From positions 1,296,349 through 1,360,348 of the forward strand of contig NC_092472.1 of NCBI RefSeq assembly GCF_047495875.1: DNA of 64,000 nt. Reading direction: 5' to 3'. The notes under the pieces were generated by a model, which saw nothing but the letters and a program-made list of their open reading frames with translations, searched no databases and had not been told where the DNA came from. Position numbers and translations under genes: made by a program. Source of the stretch: Pithys albifrons albifrons. Taxonomy: Eukaryota > Chordata > Aves > Passeriformes > Thamnophilidae. This document shows positions 60,531 to 64,000 of this stretch, piece after piece (positions within the stretch are counted from its first letter, which is position 1; every line of letters begins with the position of its first letter).

Positions 60531-63500
60531 CACTCTTCATAAATGTCTTGGAGACATCTTTGCACAGGCTGTTTCTGAAGTGCTTTAGACACCAATGTCT
60601 ATTCCAAAACACTTCTCAAAAGCAGAATAACACAAGGGTGATTTGAGCTCCTTATCTCGGGCCCAGTGCAAAGTGCCTGTTGTAGGCAGATTATAACTAA
60701 TAATTAGCATTATTTATAATGGGGCCTGCAGAACAGAATTGAAAGTGTCATCAGATTTTACATCCAAAATATAGTCTAAGTTAGTCCTTTCTAATTCCCA
60801 GGCATTGCTGTGGGAAGATACAATTGCACATGTAAATAGTTTCCCAAGCCTGGCACCATGTGCCGATTCCTCATGTGCAAAGCATATGGGAATGGATGGA
60901 GGCCTCGTTGGAAATGTAGTGTGTGTGTGTAAATTGTTGCTTGTCTACATCTGTGTATCTAATTGCATGTGAAAATCACTACTTTAGTTGCATCAATGAA
61001 ATACAACTTTTTGAATATATAACTTGCATGTGTTTCTCATTCATTTTAGTGAGGCACAAGATGATCCAGTTGAAAAACAGTAGCTAAGACCAGATGTTGT
61101 TCTGTTCCTACAGCGTGAGAGAAGCAGTTCAGTCTTAAGAAACTCAAAGCTGCTTAGCTTATGATACTTGAAGTATCATGGGAGAGAAAGATCATCTTCT
61201 CCAGTGGCCTCCCTTCCCAAGGACTCAGACCTGCTGCCAAATGAAAATGGCAGCAGTTCCTCTCTGCTTCCAGGAATTCAGAATCAAGCAACAAGTCTTC
61301 CTCAAGGGCTGATGAGCAATGGCAGCAAAGGCTGTGCTGTGGTCACTTTGTGGGTTTGGAGGCAACCAGGGGACACTCCTGCCCAGTTAAGACTGGACAT
61401 ATGGCAAAGGTTTAATAAATATATGATGGGAAAGGTAACTCGCTCAGCTTTGCCAAAATGACATTTTTAAACTCTGTGCCTAATTTCTTAACTATTGAGT
61501 TTTAAAGATTTAGTAACTCCTTGAATTTTTCCACAGCTCTGCTGCTGCTGTGGTCATATTTCCAAATTCAATGTACCTCTTACTCTTCCACTTAAAACAT
61601 TCACTTTTCATTTAAACCTGCAGGAAAAACAAAATCTGGTTTACTTCCAAATTATTGGCCAAGCTCAAAGAGACATCCCAGCCCTTTATGGGGTGCAGAT
61701 AAAAGAGCTCATAGTCCCTGCTCTGCCAGGAAAAATGTTCACTTTCTGTGAAAAACATTAAGAAATCAAATGAAGAACCTATTAAACTTTTAGATGCATG
61801 AATTTGCGATTTGGACAAGGATGCATATATATGTCAGGCCCTTGAGATGAGATGGAGCCTGTCATAAACTGCTGCTAGATGTGTAAAGAAGACTCAGTGT
61901 GCTCTCCCCCAGCTGTAGAGTATTGAAGTAGCAGCTCAGGCTGAAAGCCCTCTTTGTGAGGATCAGCTCCAAAGATTTATGTGAAAGAACCTTTCCTTTA
62001 TTTACCAGCTTGCTGAGGCTGACAAAGTATTTGATAGTTTGGAGCCTTCAGACTCAGAGCCTGGTCTGAGAGAATATTTGTCAGTGATTGTACCTCCTTT
62101 CCTGTTTGTTTTTCAGTGCCTTGACCTGTACACGTGCTCCTGTCCTGCTGATGAAAGACCTTCAGTGAAAGAATCTGCTTCCAAAACCCTCCATTAAAGC
62201 CATTTTTGGTGCTTTATTCCAGGACATGTGAACCTAATCCTCCACTTTGCAAAGAAGCATTAGATATTCAATAGTTATTCCAAAGTATTAGTTATCCTTC
62301 TGAGGAGAGATGTTTTAGTTGGCAGAGGTGCTCACTGGCCATCACAGGTGTTGGAAGTGCAGTAGCACCCAAGGGAGTGATGACTATTAAAAAGTGCTCC
62401 TTCTCACCCATCAGCAATCTGAGGTTACTTCCACAAACTATCCTAGGCAGTAAACGGAAGTCAAGTCACACCTGTGCTTATCAACCCCATGGACCTTTGT
62501 TGCTGCTACTGATGAACTCCTGAGCAGCTGTGACTCACAGAGTCCATACTGAATTTACAGAGTCAGTAGCTACAAAAAGCTGTTCACTTCTTACTATTAC
62601 ATTTACTGCATTTGGTCTGTAAATGGAGACAGAACAATATCTCAATTTATAATTACAAATATGTGACCAGAGCTGCTGGAAATAAGGGTGGGTGTGACCC
62701 CAGGTTTACATCCAAAGAGGCAGCAGACATCTGCCAAGTTCCCTGGGAACTGAGGGAGAAAAGTAGTTTGGATTTTTGCCTTATTCAGGCAAATACAAGA
62801 CCTGCATGGCTGGATGACATTAAAAATAAGTATCTATTTGTATATCTTCCTAAATGGCCACATTAAACAGAGACCATGAATGATGATTTGAATGATTGTT
62901 CATAGTGTTTGTCCTCAAACTTAGGTGCATGGGTAGGAAAACTGAGAGACCACTTATCTTGAAATATGCTGCTTATGATCCTGCATACTTTGTTCTTTCT
63001 TCCTTTCTTCTAGTAAGATCATACCCACCTTACTGATGAATTCTATTCTAAATACAACTTAGAGCATTTTAAATATTTGGAAACCTTATCTGCATATTTG
63101 TGCAGATAGTTTTGCTCCATATTGATTTTACCTAGTGCACAGGCAAAGAGACTGTGAATGAGTAAGATATTAAAATGATTGATTAGAGCACTGGGGATCT
63201 CAAACACTCTATGACCACCTGATATGAGCCCTAAAACATCACGGATTAGTCTGCTCCATTCCCATCAAACTCATGCATCTGCGCAGTCAGTGAGGCTCCT
63301 CTCAGCCTGGTGGGCCCTGCAGCACTGCTGAGAGCTCCTGGAGCTCCCAGGGGCTCCTTGAAGCAGGCTGCTGTCCTCCCCAGCCCATCCCTCACAGCCC
63401 TGATCAATGAGATGACTGGGGCTAAAAATCTTTGCTCAAGGACTTTCCATCTGACACATTCCTCAAGGCAGCCCTGAGCTCGGCAGCCTGGACCATCCCT

Positions 63501-64000
63501 GCTGGGTTGGAGAGCAGGGTCCCAGGGAAAGCTTGTGCCAGGCAGCTGCCCAAAGCAGGTCTGGGTAAGAGGTCTGCTTTGATACCCCCGTGTCATCTCT
63601 TTAGAAACCTCTAGGTATCCTCTGCGAACACAGAAAAGCTCTCAAAGCATCACACTTCCAAGCTGCAGGCAATAGGGTTTTAGGGTGACCCCTGGCTAGT
63701 TTCTCTCATCTCCTTTGCAAGAAGGGTGACACCAGAACCCAACAGAGTCCTCTGGATGAACCTTATGCCCCTTAGAGTATTCCCTGTTAAGCTTCCACAT
63801 TTCTACCTCTGACCTGAATGTTTTGCCATGTATTTCTTTTCCCAGTTTTACACAGCAGTTCATATGACCTAAAATCCTCTTTAAACGTCCTGGGACATTG
63901 CTGTGGGTGACTCAGCAAATCCCCCACCCTGAACATGTGTTTTCTCCAGTTGCCCACCTGGCTGACTCAGTGTCTCTACTGCCTCAGGGGATGGAATGAA
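60531..64000. other. Unique-looking noncoding DNA to the right edge
   Basis: No gene is supported. 60660-60980 is AT-rich with TAACTAATAATTAGCATTAT and several AT-hook-like words, and ends with a short (GT)n. A perfect 8-bp inverted repeat with GATA cores lies at 63087-63108. The 63246-63596 minus frame is unrecognised. Confidence 0.5.
63087..63108. repeat. Inverted repeat TATCTGCA...TGCAGATA
   Basis: Perfect 8-bp arms with a 6-bp spacer TATTTG. Each arm carries a GATA-type core (AGATA/TATCT) facing the other. Confidence 0.85.

Overview
This window reads as nuclear DNA of a bird. The main evidence is 13 fragments of CR1 LINEs, the dominant avian retrotransposon. Nine reach the 3' end, with the ATTCTATG/ATTCTGTG-type tail still readable in most of them, one is cut by the window edge, and three are internal or short fragments. 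All 13 lack the 5' end. There are also three long terminal repeats of endogenous retroviruses of a kind I know from avian, especially songbird, genomes. Mammalian L1/Alu-type repeats, bacterial operons and bacterial ribosome-binding sites are absent. Species and chromosome cannot be read from the sequence.

I find no protein-coding gene that I can support. The open frames are short, many open only with TTG or GTG, none matches a family I recognise, and many are antisense readings of CR1 or of low-complexity DNA. The window is therefore best described as an intergenic desert or the inside of a very large intron. I see no tRNA, rRNA or snRNA gene and no CRISPR array.

Layout: CR1 fragments lie at about 1-440(-), 2703-2952(+), 8447-8945(-), 22400-22562(+), 31478-31585(-), 34512-34730(+), 38979-39385(-), 45982-46190(-), 49149-49512(-), 51220-51367(+), 56355-57067(+), 57795-58165(-) and 60086-60530(-). 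An old ERV LTR fragment lies at 17650-18385(-). Two apparently complete solo LTRs lie at 47280-48639(-) and 53454-54061(-). Each has TG...CA ends and is flanked by a perfect 5-bp target-site duplication (GTTGG and CCTGG), which is the firmest result in the window. Simple repeats include (CTCCTG)7 at 34271, (AG)19 at 53494, (CAAA)7 at 19700, a 37-bp minisatellite at 39992 and several A/T homopolymers. A degenerate tRNA-like stretch near 31905 may be a remnant of an ancient SINE.

The rest is single-copy DNA by eye. Several AT-rich stretches keep CpGs and homeobox-, GATA- or E-box-like words (10495-10680, 26100-26290, 26860-27125, 29960-30230, 33490-34090, 44040-44200, 45220-45560, 49780-50060, 60660-60980). 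These are candidate conserved noncoding elements, but only cross-species alignment can decide. No new multi-gene system is visible. The most interesting material is the retroviral LTR architecture and these candidate regulatory stretches.
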